Shown piece by piece: positions 25,799 through 34,604 of a stretch of 64,000 bases of DNA. Both the position numbers and the translations under genes were made by a program. Within the stretch, counting starts at the first letter, position 1. Each line of letters begins with the position of its first letter. The stretch is from Cupriavidus pauculus (lineage in GTDB: Bacteria > Pseudomonadota > Gammaproteobacteria > Burkholderiales > Burkholderiaceae), in NCBI RefSeq assembly GCF_022179805.1, contig NZ_BPUO01000008.1:310001-374000 (forward strand), in the 5' to 3' direction. Below the pieces are notes generated by a model that was given only the letters and a program-made list of their open reading frames with translations, did no database searches and was not told the origin of the DNA.

Positions 25799-27547
25799 AT
25801 GAGCCACGACAACAAGCCTACCGACACGCCCGCCGCCTCCAACTTCCTGCGCAGCATCATCGACCAGGACCTTTCCGCCGGCACCTACGCCGGCCGCGCG
25901 GACAAGCAGGGCGAGCCGCTGCCGACCGTCATCACGCGCTTTCCGCCGGAGCCCAACGGCTACCTGCACATTGGCCACGCCAAGAGCATCTGCGTGAACT
26001 TTGGCCTGGCGCGCGACTACGCCGGGCGCTGCCACCTGCGCTTCGACGACACGAATCCGGTCAAGGAAGACACCGAATACGTCGATTCCATCATCGACGC
26101 GGTGCACTGGCTCGGTTTCTCGTGGGACGGCAAGCAGCCCGGCGCTGAACCGCACCTGTACTACGCGAGCGACTACTTCGACCGCCTGTACCAGTTTGCC
26201 GAAACGCTGATCGAGCGTGGCGTGGCCTATGTAGACAGCCAGAGCGCCGAGCAGATCGCCGCCAATCGCGGCAATTTCGGCGAGCCCGGCAAGCCGTCGC
26301 CGTTCCGCGACCGCACCGTCGCCGAGAACCTGCAACTGTTCCGCGACATGCGTGACGGCAAGTACGGTGACGGCGAGCACGTGCTGCGCGCGAAGATCGA
26401 CATGACCGCGCCGAACATCGTGCTGCGCGACCCGGTGCTCTACCGCATCCGCCACGCCCATCACCACCGTACCGGCGACAAGTGGTGCATCTACCCGATG
26501 TACGACTTCACGCATTGCATCTCGGACGCGATCGAGAACATCACGCATTCGCTGTGCACGCTCGAATTCGAGAACAACCGCCCGCTCTACGACTGGGTGC
26601 TGGAACACCTGCGCGATGCCGGCGTCTTTGCCAGCCCGCTGCCGCACCAGTACGAATTCGCGCGCCTGAACCTGACCTACGCGATCACCAGCAAGCGCAA
26701 GCTCAAGCAGCTGGTGGACGAAAAGCGCGTGGACGGCTGGGACGATCCGCGCATGCCCACCATCGTCGGCATCCGCCGCCGGGGCTACACGCCGGAATCG
26801 GTCCAGTTGTTCTGCGACCGCGTGGGCGTGTCCAAGGCCGATAGCTGGATCGACATGAGCACGCTGGAAGGCGCCGTGCGCGATGACCTCGATGCCAAGG
26901 CACCGCGCAGCGTGGCCGTGCTGGACCCGGTCAAGCTGATCCTGGACAACTACCCCGAAGGCCAGAGCGAGGAATGCTCGGCACCGGTGCACCCGAAGCT
27001 GCCCGACATGGGCCGCCGCGTGTTCCCGCTGTCGCGCGAGCTGTGGATCGAGCGCGAGGACTTCAACGAGAACCCGCCGAAGGGCTACTTCCGCCTGTTC
27101 CCGGGCAACAAGGTGCGCCTGCGCTACGGCTACGTGATCGAATGCACGGGCGTGGACAAGGATGCCGACGGCAACGTCGTCGCCGTGCGCGCCAACTACC
27201 TGCCGGAAACCAAGAGCGGCACGCCGGGCGCGGACAGCGTCAAGGTCAAGGGCAATATCCACTGGGTCAGCGTGGCACATGCCTGCGAAGCCGAGGTTCG
27301 CCTGTACGACCGCCTGTTCAACGACCCGAACCCCGATGCCGGCGGCAAGAACTTCCTCGATGCGCTGAATCCGGATTCCAAGAAGGTGGTGACCGCCTAT
27401 CTGGAACCGGGCCTGCGCGATGCCAAGGCGGAAGACCGCTACCAGTTCGAGCGCCATGGTTACTTCGTGGCGGACCGTACCGATTCGAAGCCGGGCAAGC
27501 CCGTCTTCAATCGCACGGTCGGCCTGAAGGACAGCTGGGGTAAGTGA
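25799..27547 (+). CDS. glnS: Glutaminyl-tRNA synthetase
   Basis: The 582-aa class I synthetase charges tRNA-Gln in the cytoplasm. The HIGH motif is at 57-60 ([10 protein letters not shown]), and the KMSKS equivalent is AITSKRKL, as in GlnRS where the motif is degenerate. The RFDDTNP segment and the C-terminal anticodon-binding beta barrels (from about 360) are present. It overlaps nothing and is followed after 1 bp by an S4-domain gene, so the two form an operon. Confidence 0.98.
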   Translation: MSHDNKPTDTPAASNFLRSIIDQDLSAGTYAGRADKQGEPLPTVITRFPPEPNGYLHIGHAKSICVNFGLARDYAGRCHLRFDDTNPVKEDTEYVDSIIDAVHWLGFSWDGKQPGAEPHLYYASDYFDRLYQFAETLIERGVAYVDSQSAEQIAANRGNFGEPGKPSPFRDRTVAENLQLFRDMRDGKYGDGEHVLRAKIDMTAPNIVLRDPVLYRIRHAHHHRTGDKWCIYPMYDFTHCISDAIENITHSLCTLEFENNRPLYDWVLEHLRDAGVFASPLPHQYEFARLNLTYAITSKRKLKQLVDEKRVDGWDDPRMPTIVGIRRRGYTPESVQLFCDRVGVSKADSWIDMSTLEGAVRDDLDAKAPRSVAVLDPVKLILDNYPEGQSEECSAPVHPKLPDMGRRVFPLSRELWIEREDFNENPPKGYFRLFPGNKVRLRYGYVIECTGVDKDADGNVVAVRANYLPETKSGTPGADSVKVKGNIHWVSVAHACEAEVRLYDRLFNDPNPDAGGKNFLDALNPDSKKVVTAYLEPGLRDAKAEDRYQFERHGYFVADRTDSKPGKPVFNRTVGLKDSWGK

Positions 27548-27548
27548 C

Positions 27549-27779
27549 ATGACGCAGACCATCACGTTTCCGCTCGAAGGCGAGTTCATCGCCCTGAACG
27601 ACCTGCTCAAGGTGGCTGGTGTCTGCGAAAGCGGCGGTGCCGGCAAGGCGCTGGTTGCCGCAGGCGAGGTCTCGGTGGATGGTGCGACGGAGTCGCGCAA
27701 GACCGCCAAGATCCGCGCCGGCCAGGTAGTTGGCGTGGGCGGCACCGGCGGCATCCGCATCAAGGTAGTGGCTGGCTGA
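27549..27779 (+). CDS. S4-domain RNA-binding protein, YbcJ-like
   Basis: The 76-aa protein is a stand-alone S4 domain: FIALNDLLKVAGVCESGGAGKALVAAG contains the RNA-contact helices (quoted in part: LNDLLKVAGVCESGG) and VDGATESRKTAKIRAGQ the following loop. YbcJ-type proteins bind RNA, perhaps on the ribosome or tRNA. It starts one base after glnS stops and is presumably translationally coupled to it. Confidence 0.88.
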   Translation: MTQTITFPLEGEFIALNDLLKVAGVCESGGAGKALVAAGEVSVDGATESRKTAKIRAGQVVGVGGTGGIRIKVVAG

Positions 27780-27781
27780 TT

Positions 27782-27810
27782 CTGCGCAGGGGCGATCCTG
27801 CCCCGCGCAG
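27782..27810 (+). terminator. Hairpin at the 3' end of the glnS operon
   Basis: CTGCGC-A-GGGGC (27782-27793) pairs with GCCCC-GCGCAG (27800-27810), an 11-bp stem with one bulge and a 6-nt loop. There is no clear U tract, so termination may be partial or the hairpin may protect the transcript end. Confidence 0.45.
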
Positions 27811-27868
27811 CCGTTTCAGAGGGTGGCAGCCAATGCCGCCCTCGCACCGAAGCACGCAAGGAGTATTC

Positions 27869-28258
27869 ATGCCGATCGCTTTCTGGTGTGTGTTGCTGGC
27901 AGGCCTGATGCCAGTGCTGACTGTCTCCATCGCCAAGGCCGGCAGCCGCGCCGGCGGCTTCGACAACCACGACCCCCGGGCGTGGCTGGAGCGGCAAAGC
28001 GGCCGCGCCCGGCGCGCCGACATGGCGCACCGCAATCACTTCGAGGCTTTCCCGTTCTTTGCAGCCGCCGTGTTCACGGCCACGCTGCTGGCCGCGCCCC
28101 AGGCACGCATCAACGAGTTGTCGATGGTGTTCATCGTCGTCAGGATCCTCTACACGATCTGCTACCTGACCGACCGCGCCACGCTGCGCACGCTCTGCTG
28201 GACCATCGGCTATCTGACCGTCATCGGCATCTTCCTGCTGCCCGTCTTTGTCCACTGA
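27869..28258 (+). CDS. MAPEG family membrane protein
   Basis: The 129-aa protein has four hydrophobic segments and the MAPEG (eicosanoid/glutathione metabolism) pattern, notably RRADMAHRNHFEAFPFFAAAV, where the conserved N-x-x-E-x-F core is seen. AAGGAG lies 7 bases before the ATG. Bacterial MAPEG proteins are inner-membrane and some show glutathione-dependent activity, but no specific role can be assigned. The yceI-like gene follows after 10 bp. Confidence 0.87.
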   Translation: MPIAFWCVLLAGLMPVLTVSIAKAGSRAGGFDNHDPRAWLERQSGRARRADMAHRNHFEAFPFFAAAVFTATLLAAPQARINELSMVFIVVRILYTICYLTDRATLRTLCWTIGYLTVIGIFLLPVFVH

Positions 28259-28268
28259 AAGGGGTGCC

Positions 28269-28874
28269 ATGCCCGCCCACCGCTGTTCCCCGGCCGCCGC
28301 GCTGGTGCTCGTGTTCGCCTTGCTGGGTGCCGTCCCGGCCCAGGCGGCGCCGACCAACTACACGGTCGATCCCACGCATACGAGCGTCTATTTCGGCGTC
28401 AGCCACTTCGATCGCACGACCGTGCACGGGCGCTTTGGCAAGATTGACGGGCGGATCGTCTACGACCCTGCGACCGGCGCCGGATCGGTCGACTTCACCG
28501 TGGATACCGATTCGGTCGACAGCGGCAACCGGAGCCTCGATGGGGTGCTGCGGTCGGCCCAGTTCTTCGACAGCCAGAATTTTTCCTTCGCCCGATTCCA
28601 GGCCAACCGATTTGTGACGGACGGGGGGCGGCTGGTGGCCATCGAGGGATCGTTCACGCTGCACGGCGTGACGCAACCGCTCAGGCTCGAAGCCGACCGC
28701 TTCAGTTGCGGGCAGACCGTGTTGTTCGGCATCCACCGGGATGTCTGTGGCGGTGACTTTCACGCCACCTTCGCCCGGAGCGCCTTCGGCATGACGCGCT
28801 TTCTGCCCGATGTAGGCGATACCGTCACTTTGCAGATTTCCGTCGAAGCAGCGCCGGCTGGCCCGGCACAGTAG
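28269..28874 (+). CDS. YceI-family periplasmic lipid-binding-like protein
   Basis: The 201-aa protein has a signal peptide (1-25, cleavage after VPAQA) and a YceI lipocalin-like barrel: YTVDPTHTSVYFGVSHF at the start, then FDSQNFSFARFQANRF and ITLHGVTQPL-like FTLHGVTQPLRLEA. Such proteins bind isoprenoid or polar lipid ligands in the periplasm. AAAGGGG precedes the ATG by 4-5 bases. Two cysteines (FSCGQTV, RDVCGGDF) match the position of a conserved pair. It is linked to the MAPEG gene. Confidence 0.9.
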   Translation: MPAHRCSPAAALVLVFALLGAVPAQAAPTNYTVDPTHTSVYFGVSHFDRTTVHGRFGKIDGRIVYDPATGAGSVDFTVDTDSVDSGNRSLDGVLRSAQFFDSQNFSFARFQANRFVTDGGRLVAIEGSFTLHGVTQPLRLEADRFSCGQTVLFGIHRDVCGGDFHATFARSAFGMTRFLPDVGDTVTLQISVEAAPAGPAQ

Positions 28875-29011
28875 TGCGCAAAAGCACGAAGCTGGCGCGC
28901 GATGACGACCCCGCGTCACCTTTATCGACAAAATCTTCAGTAAAATCAGCGCCTTGCCTATTCCCATCCTGCCGCGTTTCGCCTAAGCGTACCGGCCAGA
29001 CGCGAGTCAAG

Positions 29012-29320
29012 ATGAGCCTGATTTCTCCAAACGACGTCGTTTCGGCGGCGCTGGCTGCTGCTGGTGCCTGCCTGGCGTGCAGCATCCCCACCGATTTCCT
29101 GCGCCGCTTTCCGCTGTGGGCGTTCAAGACCTACGGCCGTGGCGCCCTGCTGCTGCCGTTGCTGGCCGGCATGGTCGGCGTGCTGCTGACGCGCGCGGCG
29201 CTGGCCGGCCAGATCAACAGCAACGGCGGCCTGGCGCTGGTTGCCGCGGCCGCTTTCCTGGGCCTGGTGGTGGCATCGGCGCTGCTGCGCTTCTGGCTCG
29301 GCGATTACCGCAAGCCCTGA
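29012..29320 (+). CDS. Small hypothetical inner-membrane protein
   Basis: The 102-aa protein has three hydrophobic segments (about 9-26, 40-58, 68-90) and a short C-terminal RFWLGDYRKP tail. I recognise no named family. I choose the ATG at MSLISPNDVV; a longer frame upstream lacks hydrophobic or coding character. It stands alone between yceI-like and yaeQ-like genes, all on the plus strand. Confidence 0.65.
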   Translation: MSLISPNDVVSAALAAAGACLACSIPTDFLRRFPLWAFKTYGRGALLLPLLAGMVGVLLTRAALAGQINSNGGLALVAAAAFLGLVVASALLRFWLGDYRKP

Positions 29321-29444
29321 GCGTCGGAGCGCGCCGGCACACATACCGGCGCCGGTTTTCCATCGCGCCGGCACGCGGATCACGTATGATTCGGCCTTTC
29401 GCGTGCCAGGCACGGTTGCCCGCACGCGCCGCATTCCCGATTCC

Positions 29445-29993
29445 ATGGCGCTCAAATCAACGATCTTCAAGGCCGAACTGTCCGTCTCGGACATGGACCG
29501 GCCGTACTACGGCAGTCACATGCTGACCATCGCGCAGCACCCGTCCGAAAACGACGCGCGCATGATGGTGCGACTGCTCGCCTTTGCCTGCGAAGCCAGT
29601 GAAACGCTGGCGTTCACGCGCGGCCTCGACGAACCTGACGAACCCGACCTCTGGGACAAGACGCTGACCGGCGACATCGAGCACTGGGTCGAACTGGGCC
29701 AGCCCGACGAAGCCCGCCTGAAGCGCGCCGCCGCGCGCGCCGACCGCGTCACCGTCTATACCTATCAGAGCGCCAGCGCGCGCGAATGGTGGAAGGGCAT
29801 GTCCGGCAAGGCCAGCAAGCTGCGCAACGTGACCGTCTACAATGTGCCGTCCGAAGCCGTGGATGCGCTGGCGCAGATGGCCCAGCGCGCCATGCGCCTG
29901 TCCGTGACCATCCAGGACGGCGACATCTGGGTCAGCGACGACGACCATAACGTGCAACTGACCCGCGACGTGCTCCAGCGCGCCGACGGCTAG
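29445..29993 (+). CDS. YaeQ family protein
   Basis: The 182-aa protein is YaeQ by sequence: [19 protein letters not shown] at the start, then [23 protein letters not shown] and [24 protein letters not shown] (shown here in segments), with [15 protein letters not shown] following. Structures of this family show a fold related to PD-(D/E)XK nucleases, but enzymatic activity and biological role are not established. It lies 52 bp before an FKBP gene on the same strand. Confidence 0.92.
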   Translation: MALKSTIFKAELSVSDMDRPYYGSHMLTIAQHPSENDARMMVRLLAFACEASETLAFTRGLDEPDEPDLWDKTLTGDIEHWVELGQPDEARLKRAAARADRVTVYTYQSASAREWWKGMSGKASKLRNVTVYNVPSEAVDALAQMAQRAMRLSVTIQDGDIWVSDDDHNVQLTRDVLQRADG

Positions 29994-30045
29994 TCACATC
30001 CGCCGCCGCGCACATTTACAGCCACACAGAAAAAGGAAGACTGCG

Positions 30046-30393
30046 ATGCAAACCACTCCCTCCGGCCTGCAGTACGAAGACACCGTCGTTGGCTCGGGCG
30101 CCGAAGCCACCGCCGGCACGCACGTGACCGTGCACTACACGGGCTGGCTGTACGAGAACGGCCAGGCAGGCCGCAAGTTCGATTCGAGCAAGGATCGCAA
30201 CGATCCGTTCGTCTTCCCGCTGGGCGCCGGCCACGTGATCCGCGGCTGGGACGAAGGCGTGCAAGGCATGAAGGTTGGCGGCACGCGCCGCCTGGTGATC
30301 CCGGCTGACCTGGGCTACGGCGCACGCGGCGCCGGCGGCGTGATTCCGCCGAACGCCACGCTGCTGTTCGAAGTGGAACTGCTGTCGGTCTGA
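30046..30393 (+). CDS. FKBP-type peptidyl-prolyl cis-trans isomerase
   Basis: The 115-aa protein is a single FKBP domain without signal peptide, so cytoplasmic. Hallmarks are [37 protein letters not shown] (in part), [20 protein letters not shown] and [19 protein letters not shown]. It accelerates proline isomerisation during folding. AAAGGAAG lies before the ATG. A strong terminator follows 25 bp after the stop. Confidence 0.95.
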   Translation: MQTTPSGLQYEDTVVGSGAEATAGTHVTVHYTGWLYENGQAGRKFDSSKDRNDPFVFPLGAGHVIRGWDEGVQGMKVGGTRRLVIPADLGYGARGAGGVIPPNATLLFEVELLSV

Positions 30394-30418
30394 GCCCAGC
30401 TCGATCACAAAATAAAAA

Positions 30419-30445
30419 ACGGACGCCCTGGCGTCCGTTTTTTTA
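30419..30445. terminator. Bidirectional intrinsic terminator after the FKBP gene
   Basis: ACGGACGC (30419-30426) and GCGTCCGT (30431-30438) form an 8-bp stem with loop CCTG, followed by TTTTTTT and preceded by AAAATAAAAA, so it serves the FKBP gene and the converging hypothetical gene. Confidence 0.92.
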
Positions 30446-30460
30446 TTGCCTGTCCCGCGC

Positions 30461-30778
30461 TCAGAAGCCGATGGCGGCGTTGCCGACGTCGATCCGAACC
30501 TTGTCGCGGTCCAGCAGGCGGCCGGCGTGGCGGGCGAAGTCCTGCGCCCATTCCGCGTTGGCAAAGCGGTTCTCGCCCGAGAACTTGGCCACGTTAAGGA
30601 TCTTGTCGATCACAAGCACCTTGCCAACCGGGCTCGATGCCTGGCAGTCGAGTTCGGCATATTCGCGATCGAACCAGCGCCAGGCGGCGTCCTCGGTCAC
30701 TGCCGCGAGCTCATTGTCTCCAATCGTGAATTCAAATTCCTTGCCGCTGCCAAACACCACGGTCAGGGTATGCGCCAT
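30461..30778 (-). CDS. Conserved-looking hypothetical protein, 105 aa
   Basis: The frame starts MAHTLTVVFGSGKEFEFTI, with GGAG nine bases upstream of the ATG, and ends against a terminator. It is soluble and acidic, with an alternating beta-strand N-terminus and a C-terminal helix (FANAEWAQDFARHAGRLLD). I do not recognise a family. The gene is alone, divergent from the chaC-like gene 209 bp away. Confidence 0.65.
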   Translation of the reverse strand: MAHTLTVVFGSGKEFEFTIGDNELAAVTEDAAWRWFDREYAELDCQASSPVGKVLVIDKILNVAKFSGENRFANAEWAQDFARHAGRLLDRDKVRIDVGNAAIGF

Positions 30779-30987
30779 GTCCGGTTCTCCGAGGATCGCC
30801 CAAGGTTGAGCGAAGGTTGCTTCCAGATTGCTTCCGTTAGGGCCCCTATTGTAGTGACTTGGCGCCCGGTCGGGCCAACCGGCACGACGCCAGCCGGTGC
30901 CCCAACCGTTGCCTGCTGCACACACCTTCCATTCAATCTGTGGTTTGCTTGCGACGTGTCAATGCGCTTTGGATTATTCTCTTAGCC

Positions 30988-31785
30988 ATGGCCATTACAA
31001 GACAGGACCTCGAAGCGAACAGGCTGCGCACGACGTTGTGCAGTTCACCGGTCGCGTCGTCTCTGTTGCCCGAAGCCGACGTGGAGCGTTCGCTCTGCCA
31101 GACCCTGGCCTGCCGTCCCGACAGCACCGGCCTCGATGGCGACGTCTGGGTGTTCGGCTACGGCTCGCTCATCTGGAATCCGATGGTGGTGCACACCGAA
31201 AGTCGCCTGGCGACGGTGCACGGCTATCACCGCGGCTTCTATCTCTATTCCAAGATCAATCGCGGCACCTGGGACAACCCCGGGCTCGTACTCGGGCTGG
31301 ACCGGGGCGGCAGCTGCACGGGCATGGTCTTCCGCATCCCGCGCCATGTCGTGGAACAGGAATTCCGCGTGCTGTGGCGCCGCGAGATGATGACGGGCGC
31401 CTACCACCCGCGCTGGCTGCGCGTGAAGCTGGACGCCACGCCCGACGCCCCCGAACAGCGGGCACTCGCTTTCGTGATGAACCGTGCGCATGCGGGCTAT
31501 GCGGGCCGGCTGCCCGATGCGCGCGTGGTGGCCTGCCTGCGCCACGCCTGTGGCCTGTACGGCCCGGCGCGCGAGTATCTGCAGCAGACCCTGCTGGGGC
31601 TGGCCACGCATGGCGTCGACGATCCCTACCTGGGCCGCCTGTGGCGCCAGTTGCAGGAAAGCGATGCGGCCGAGGCCACGGGCGACGCCTGCGCCGTGGC
31701 CATGCCGGTGGCGACGTCGGCGTCGGTGGCCACGTGCCCCGATGACGCCGTGGCAGCCACCGTCCATCCACACGAAACCGTCTGA
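30988..31785 (+). CDS. ChaC-family gamma-glutamylcyclotransferase
   Basis: The 265-aa protein has the ChaC/GGCT fold, marked by VWVFGYGSLIWNP (residues 53-65) and the downstream LWRREMMTGAYHPRWL stretch that includes the conserved R-E pair. ChaC enzymes cleave glutathione to 5-oxoproline and Cys-Gly in the cytoplasm. The first 50 residues and the last 30 (Ala/Thr/Val-rich) are extensions beyond the core. Together with the leaderless gamma-glutamyltransferase at 19300 and the MAPEG gene, it makes this window rich in gamma-glutamyl/glutathione functions, though not in one operon. Confidence 0.9.
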   Translation: MAITRQDLEANRLRTTLCSSPVASSLLPEADVERSLCQTLACRPDSTGLDGDVWVFGYGSLIWNPMVVHTESRLATVHGYHRGFYLYSKINRGTWDNPGLVLGLDRGGSCTGMVFRIPRHVVEQEFRVLWRREMMTGAYHPRWLRVKLDATPDAPEQRALAFVMNRAHAGYAGRLPDARVVACLRHACGLYGPAREYLQQTLLGLATHGVDDPYLGRLWRQLQESDAAEATGDACAVAMPVATSASVATCPDDAVAATVHPHETV

Positions 31786-31806
31786 CCGAAGCCACCGCCG
31801 ATCATC

Positions 31807-32607
31807 ATGACGCGCTCCCAGATACGTCCCCGCCGCCAGGCACTGGCCGAAATGCTCGGGTTGATGGGGTTGTTGATGGGAGGCGGCCTGCTGGCCGGCC
31901 AGGGCGGCCAGACGCTGGCGCGTTCGATCGGTGGCATGCGCGACGCCTCGGCCCCTACGCCGGCGCCGCGCCCCTACACACCCACGACGCCGTCACGCAT
32001 CGACGGCGGCTCCGCGCTCGACCAGAACCTGATCACGGCCGCCAGCATCGGTGACCTCGACCTGGTGAACCGGCTGGTCAAGGCCGGGGCCTCGCTGCAC
32101 GCCACCGACGAGCGTGGCCGCTCGGCGCTGCTGGCAGCCGTGTATAACCGCCGCGGCGACGTGGCACGCGCGCTGATCATGGCCGGCGCCGATGTGAACC
32201 AGAAGGATGGGGAATCGAACAGCGCGTTCCTGCTGGCGTCGGCTACCAACCAGCTCGAAGTCGTGCGGCACACGCTGTCGCATGGCGCCGATGTGCGCAG
32301 CACAGACCGCTATGACGGCACGGCGCTGATTGCCGCCAGCCAGCACGGCAACGTGGAAGTGGTGAAGCTGCTGCTGAAGGCCGGCGTGCCGGTGGATCGC
32401 GTCAACCAGCTCGGCTGGACCGCGCTGCTGGAAGCGATCATCCTGGGCGACGGCAGCCCGCGCTATGAAGAGGTGGTGCAATTGCTGCTGGACGCCGGCG
32501 CCGACGCCAACCTGGCAGACCGCGAAGGCATCACGCCGTCACGGCATGCGCGCGAGCGCGGCTATAAGACGATAGTCAAAATTCTGATGCGCGCCAGGGG
32601 GCACTGA
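31807..32607 (+). CDS. Ankyrin-repeat protein with N-terminal export or anchor signal
   Basis: The 266-aa protein starts with a basic stretch (RPRRQALAEM) and a hydrophobic segment (about 16-32), then a Pro/Thr linker and five to six ankyrin repeats (about 70-262), each about 33 residues, such as LDLVNRLVKAGASLHATDERGRS in part and GNVEVVKLLLKAGVPVDRV. The repeats suggest protein binding, probably in the periplasm. It starts 21 bp after chaC-like and converges on the acyl-CoA ligase gene. Confidence 0.87.
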   Translation: MTRSQIRPRRQALAEMLGLMGLLMGGGLLAGQGGQTLARSIGGMRDASAPTPAPRPYTPTTPSRIDGGSALDQNLITAASIGDLDLVNRLVKAGASLHATDERGRSALLAAVYNRRGDVARALIMAGADVNQKDGESNSAFLLASATNQLEVVRHTLSHGADVRSTDRYDGTALIAASQHGNVEVVKLLLKAGVPVDRVNQLGWTALLEAIILGDGSPRYEEVVQLLLDAGADANLADREGITPSRHARERGYKTIVKILMRARGH

Positions 32608-32618
32608 CCCCCTGGCGC
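32591..32618. terminator. Hairpin overlapping the ankyrin gene stop
   Basis: GCGCCAGGGGG (32591-32601) and CCCCCTGGCGC (32608-32618) form an 11-bp perfect stem. The loop CACTGA contains the stop codon of the ankyrin gene. No U tract follows; it may still separate the converging transcripts. Confidence 0.5.
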
Positions 32619-32633
32619 CGCACCCGCCGTTCG

Positions 32634-34337
32634 TCAGGCCGCAGTGGCTTGCTTGGCGTTCTCGGATTCCTGCAGCTGGCGCCACATCACCTTGCCCGTG
32701 CCCGACTTGGGCAGCGCATCGACAAATTCCACCACGCGCGGGTACTTGTAGGCGGCCATGTTTTCCTTGGCCCACTCGATGATGTCCTCGGGCGTGGTCT
32801 TGCCCTTGGCATCGGCGCGCAGCACCACCACCGCCTTCACCGTCTCGCCGCGATACGTGTCGCGCGTGCCGATGATGCAGGCCTCCTGCACGGCCGGATG
32901 CTTGTAGAGCAGGTTCTCCACCTCGGCCGGCCACACCTTGAAGCCCGACGCATTGATCATGCGCTTGAGGCGGTCAGTGATGAAGTAGTAGCCCTCCTCG
33001 TCCATGCGGCCCAGGTCGCCGGTACGGAAATAGGTGTGGCCTTCAAACTCGATGAACGCGTCGCGCGTGGCGTCTTCCTTGCCCCAGTAGCCCTTGAACA
33101 CCTGCGGCCCGCGCACGATGATCTCGCCCACTTCATTGGGCGGCAGTTCCTGCAGCGTCACCGGGTCAACCACGCGCGCGTCGGTGTTGAACGTCGGCAC
33201 GCCCAGGCATTGCAGCTTGGCCCGGTCGGTCGGATTGCTGTGGGTCGGCGCCATGGTCTCGGACAGGCCATAGCCTTCCAGGTAGCTCAGGCCGAACTGC
33301 GTCTTCAGGCGCTCGGCCACCGCCTGCGGCATGGCCGCGCCGCCGCCGCCGATGTAGCGCAGGCTGGTGACGTCGAACGATGCCAGGTTCGGGCTGCCCA
33401 GGAAGTCAATGACCATGGTCGGGATGTTGGTCCAGTGCGTGACCTGGTAGCGCGAGATCAGGCGTCCGGCCACTTCGCGGTCCCAGCGCGGCAGCATCAC
33501 CACGGTGGCGCCCGTGTAGATCGGGCCGTTCATGCCGTACTGCATGCCGGTCACGTGGAACAGCGGCAGCACCGACAGGATCACCGATTCCGAGCCGCTG
33601 CCCGACCACGTGGCCCCGCCGATCACGTTGTGCATGACCGAGCGATGGGTGTGGATGCAGCCCTTCGGGAAGCCCGTGGTGCCCGACGTGTACGGCATCA
33701 CGGCCATGTCGTCGGGGCCAGCGGTATGCGGCCCCGGCTGCAGCCCGGCGCCCAGCGCCTCGGCCCACGGCGTGGCGTTGCCCGGCAGCGGATGCTGCGC
33801 GGTGAGCCAGGCCGGCGGGGCGTCCTCGGGAAATTCGTGGACCGGCGGCAGTGCGTCGGCGTATTGCGTCACCAGCAGATGCTGCAGACGCGATTCGGCC
33901 GGCAGCTCGCCATCGGCCTGCATCGCGCCGGCGGCCAGGTCTGCCGTGCAGATGGCCACGCGAGCGCCCGCATCGGTGACGTAGTGCTTGAATTCCTCGG
34001 CGCGGTTCATCGGATTGACCGGCACCACCACCGCATCAGCGCGCAGGATGGCGTAGTAGCTGACGATGAACTGCGGGCAGTTCTGCATGTACAGCAGCAC
34101 GCGGTCGCCCTTCTTCACGCCCGCCTTCTGCTGCAGCCAGCCCGCCAGCGCGGTGGCCTGGGCTTCGAGCTCACGGAACGTGACGGCATTGCCGAAATAG
34201 CGAATGGCTGCCTTGTCCGCGAAGCGGCGCGCCGACACTTCGAGGTTGTACCAGAGCGAGGTCTCTGGCAGCACGATTTCGGTCGGCACTCGCTTGGGCC
34301 AAAACTGGAAATGCGGGCGCGCGGGCTTGGTGGTCAT
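32634..34337 (-). CDS. Acyl-CoA synthetase (AMP-binding, long-chain fatty acid-CoA ligase type)
   Basis: The 567-aa enzyme has all ANL-superfamily motifs: the phosphate loop YTSGTTGFPKG, EGYGLSETMAPTHSNP, the hinge YFRTGDLGRMDEEGYYF, TDRLKRMINASGFKVWP and the catalytic lysine in PKSGTGKVMWRQL. It activates a carboxylic acid to acyl-AMP and then acyl-CoA in the cytoplasm. Sequence style fits medium/long-chain fatty acid ligases. Its promoter carries a palindrome between -35 and -10 (34428-34439), typical of TetR-type repressors of fatty-acid or aromatic acyl-CoA genes. Confidence 0.92.
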   Translation of the reverse strand: MTTKPARPHFQFWPKRVPTEIVLPETSLWYNLEVSARRFADKAAIRYFGNAVTFRELEAQATALAGWLQQKAGVKKGDRVLLYMQNCPQFIVSYYAILRADAVVVPVNPMNRAEEFKHYVTDAGARVAICTADLAAGAMQADGELPAESRLQHLLVTQYADALPPVHEFPEDAPPAWLTAQHPLPGNATPWAEALGAGLQPGPHTAGPDDMAVMPYTSGTTGFPKGCIHTHRSVMHNVIGGATWSGSGSESVILSVLPLFHVTGMQYGMNGPIYTGATVVMLPRWDREVAGRLISRYQVTHWTNIPTMVIDFLGSPNLASFDVTSLRYIGGGGAAMPQAVAERLKTQFGLSYLEGYGLSETMAPTHSNPTDRAKLQCLGVPTFNTDARVVDPVTLQELPPNEVGEIIVRGPQVFKGYWGKEDATRDAFIEFEGHTYFRTGDLGRMDEEGYYFITDRLKRMINASGFKVWPAEVENLLYKHPAVQEACIIGTRDTYRGETVKAVVVLRADAKGKTTPEDIIEWAKENMAAYKYPRVVEFVDALPKSGTGKVMWRQLQESENAKQATAA

Positions 34338-34418
34338 GGTGTCTCCTGCGGACGGTCTTCAAAGGACCAGATTCTGGAAAGCGCTGGATTCGCGGGTTGG
34401 CCCGCGTAGTGGTCAGGC

Positions 34419-34448
34419 AATATAACTGAACGACCGTTCTATTTTCAA
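34419..34448 (-). promoter_or_regulatory. Promoter of the acyl-CoA synthetase gene with an embedded palindromic operator
   Basis: On the minus strand TTGAAA (34448-34443), 18-bp spacer and TATATT (34424-34419) make a good sigma70 promoter. Inside the spacer GAACG-AC-CGTTC (34428-34439) is an inverted repeat with 5-bp arms, like operators of TetR-family acyl-CoA-responsive repressors such as PaaR-type CNAACGNNCGTTNG. No TetR gene is in the window. Confidence 0.6.
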
Positions 34449-34541
34449 CCGGAGGTTTTCCCGCCCATCGCAGGGGGGGCCCGGACGCGGCTGGTTGCAA
34501 ATTGGGACTTCGCCCTCACAATAGGTCATTCCGGCCACTAC

Positions 34542-34586
34542 GCTGGTCATCCCGCTGGTCATCCACTGGTCATCCGCTGGTCATTC
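34542..34586 (+). repeat. Tandem repeat of GCTGGTCATCC before cnoX
   Basis: Four units of about 11 bp (starts 34542, 34554, 34565, 34576) read GCTGGTCATCC with one or two changes; a weaker fifth unit (TAGGTCATTCC) lies at 34522-34532. The array ends 18 bp before the cnoX ATG, in its 5' leader or promoter. Confidence 0.7.
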
Positions 34587-34604
34587 AATTCCGAGGTGCA
34601 GAAC

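Noticed and set aside
24035-28357. A very long open frame on the minus strand through glnS and neighbouring genes
   Set aside because: The part above 25519 is antisense to glnS, the S4 gene, MAPEG and yceI-like genes. Only the lower part has CoA-transferase sequence; the upper part is a GC-rich shadow frame.
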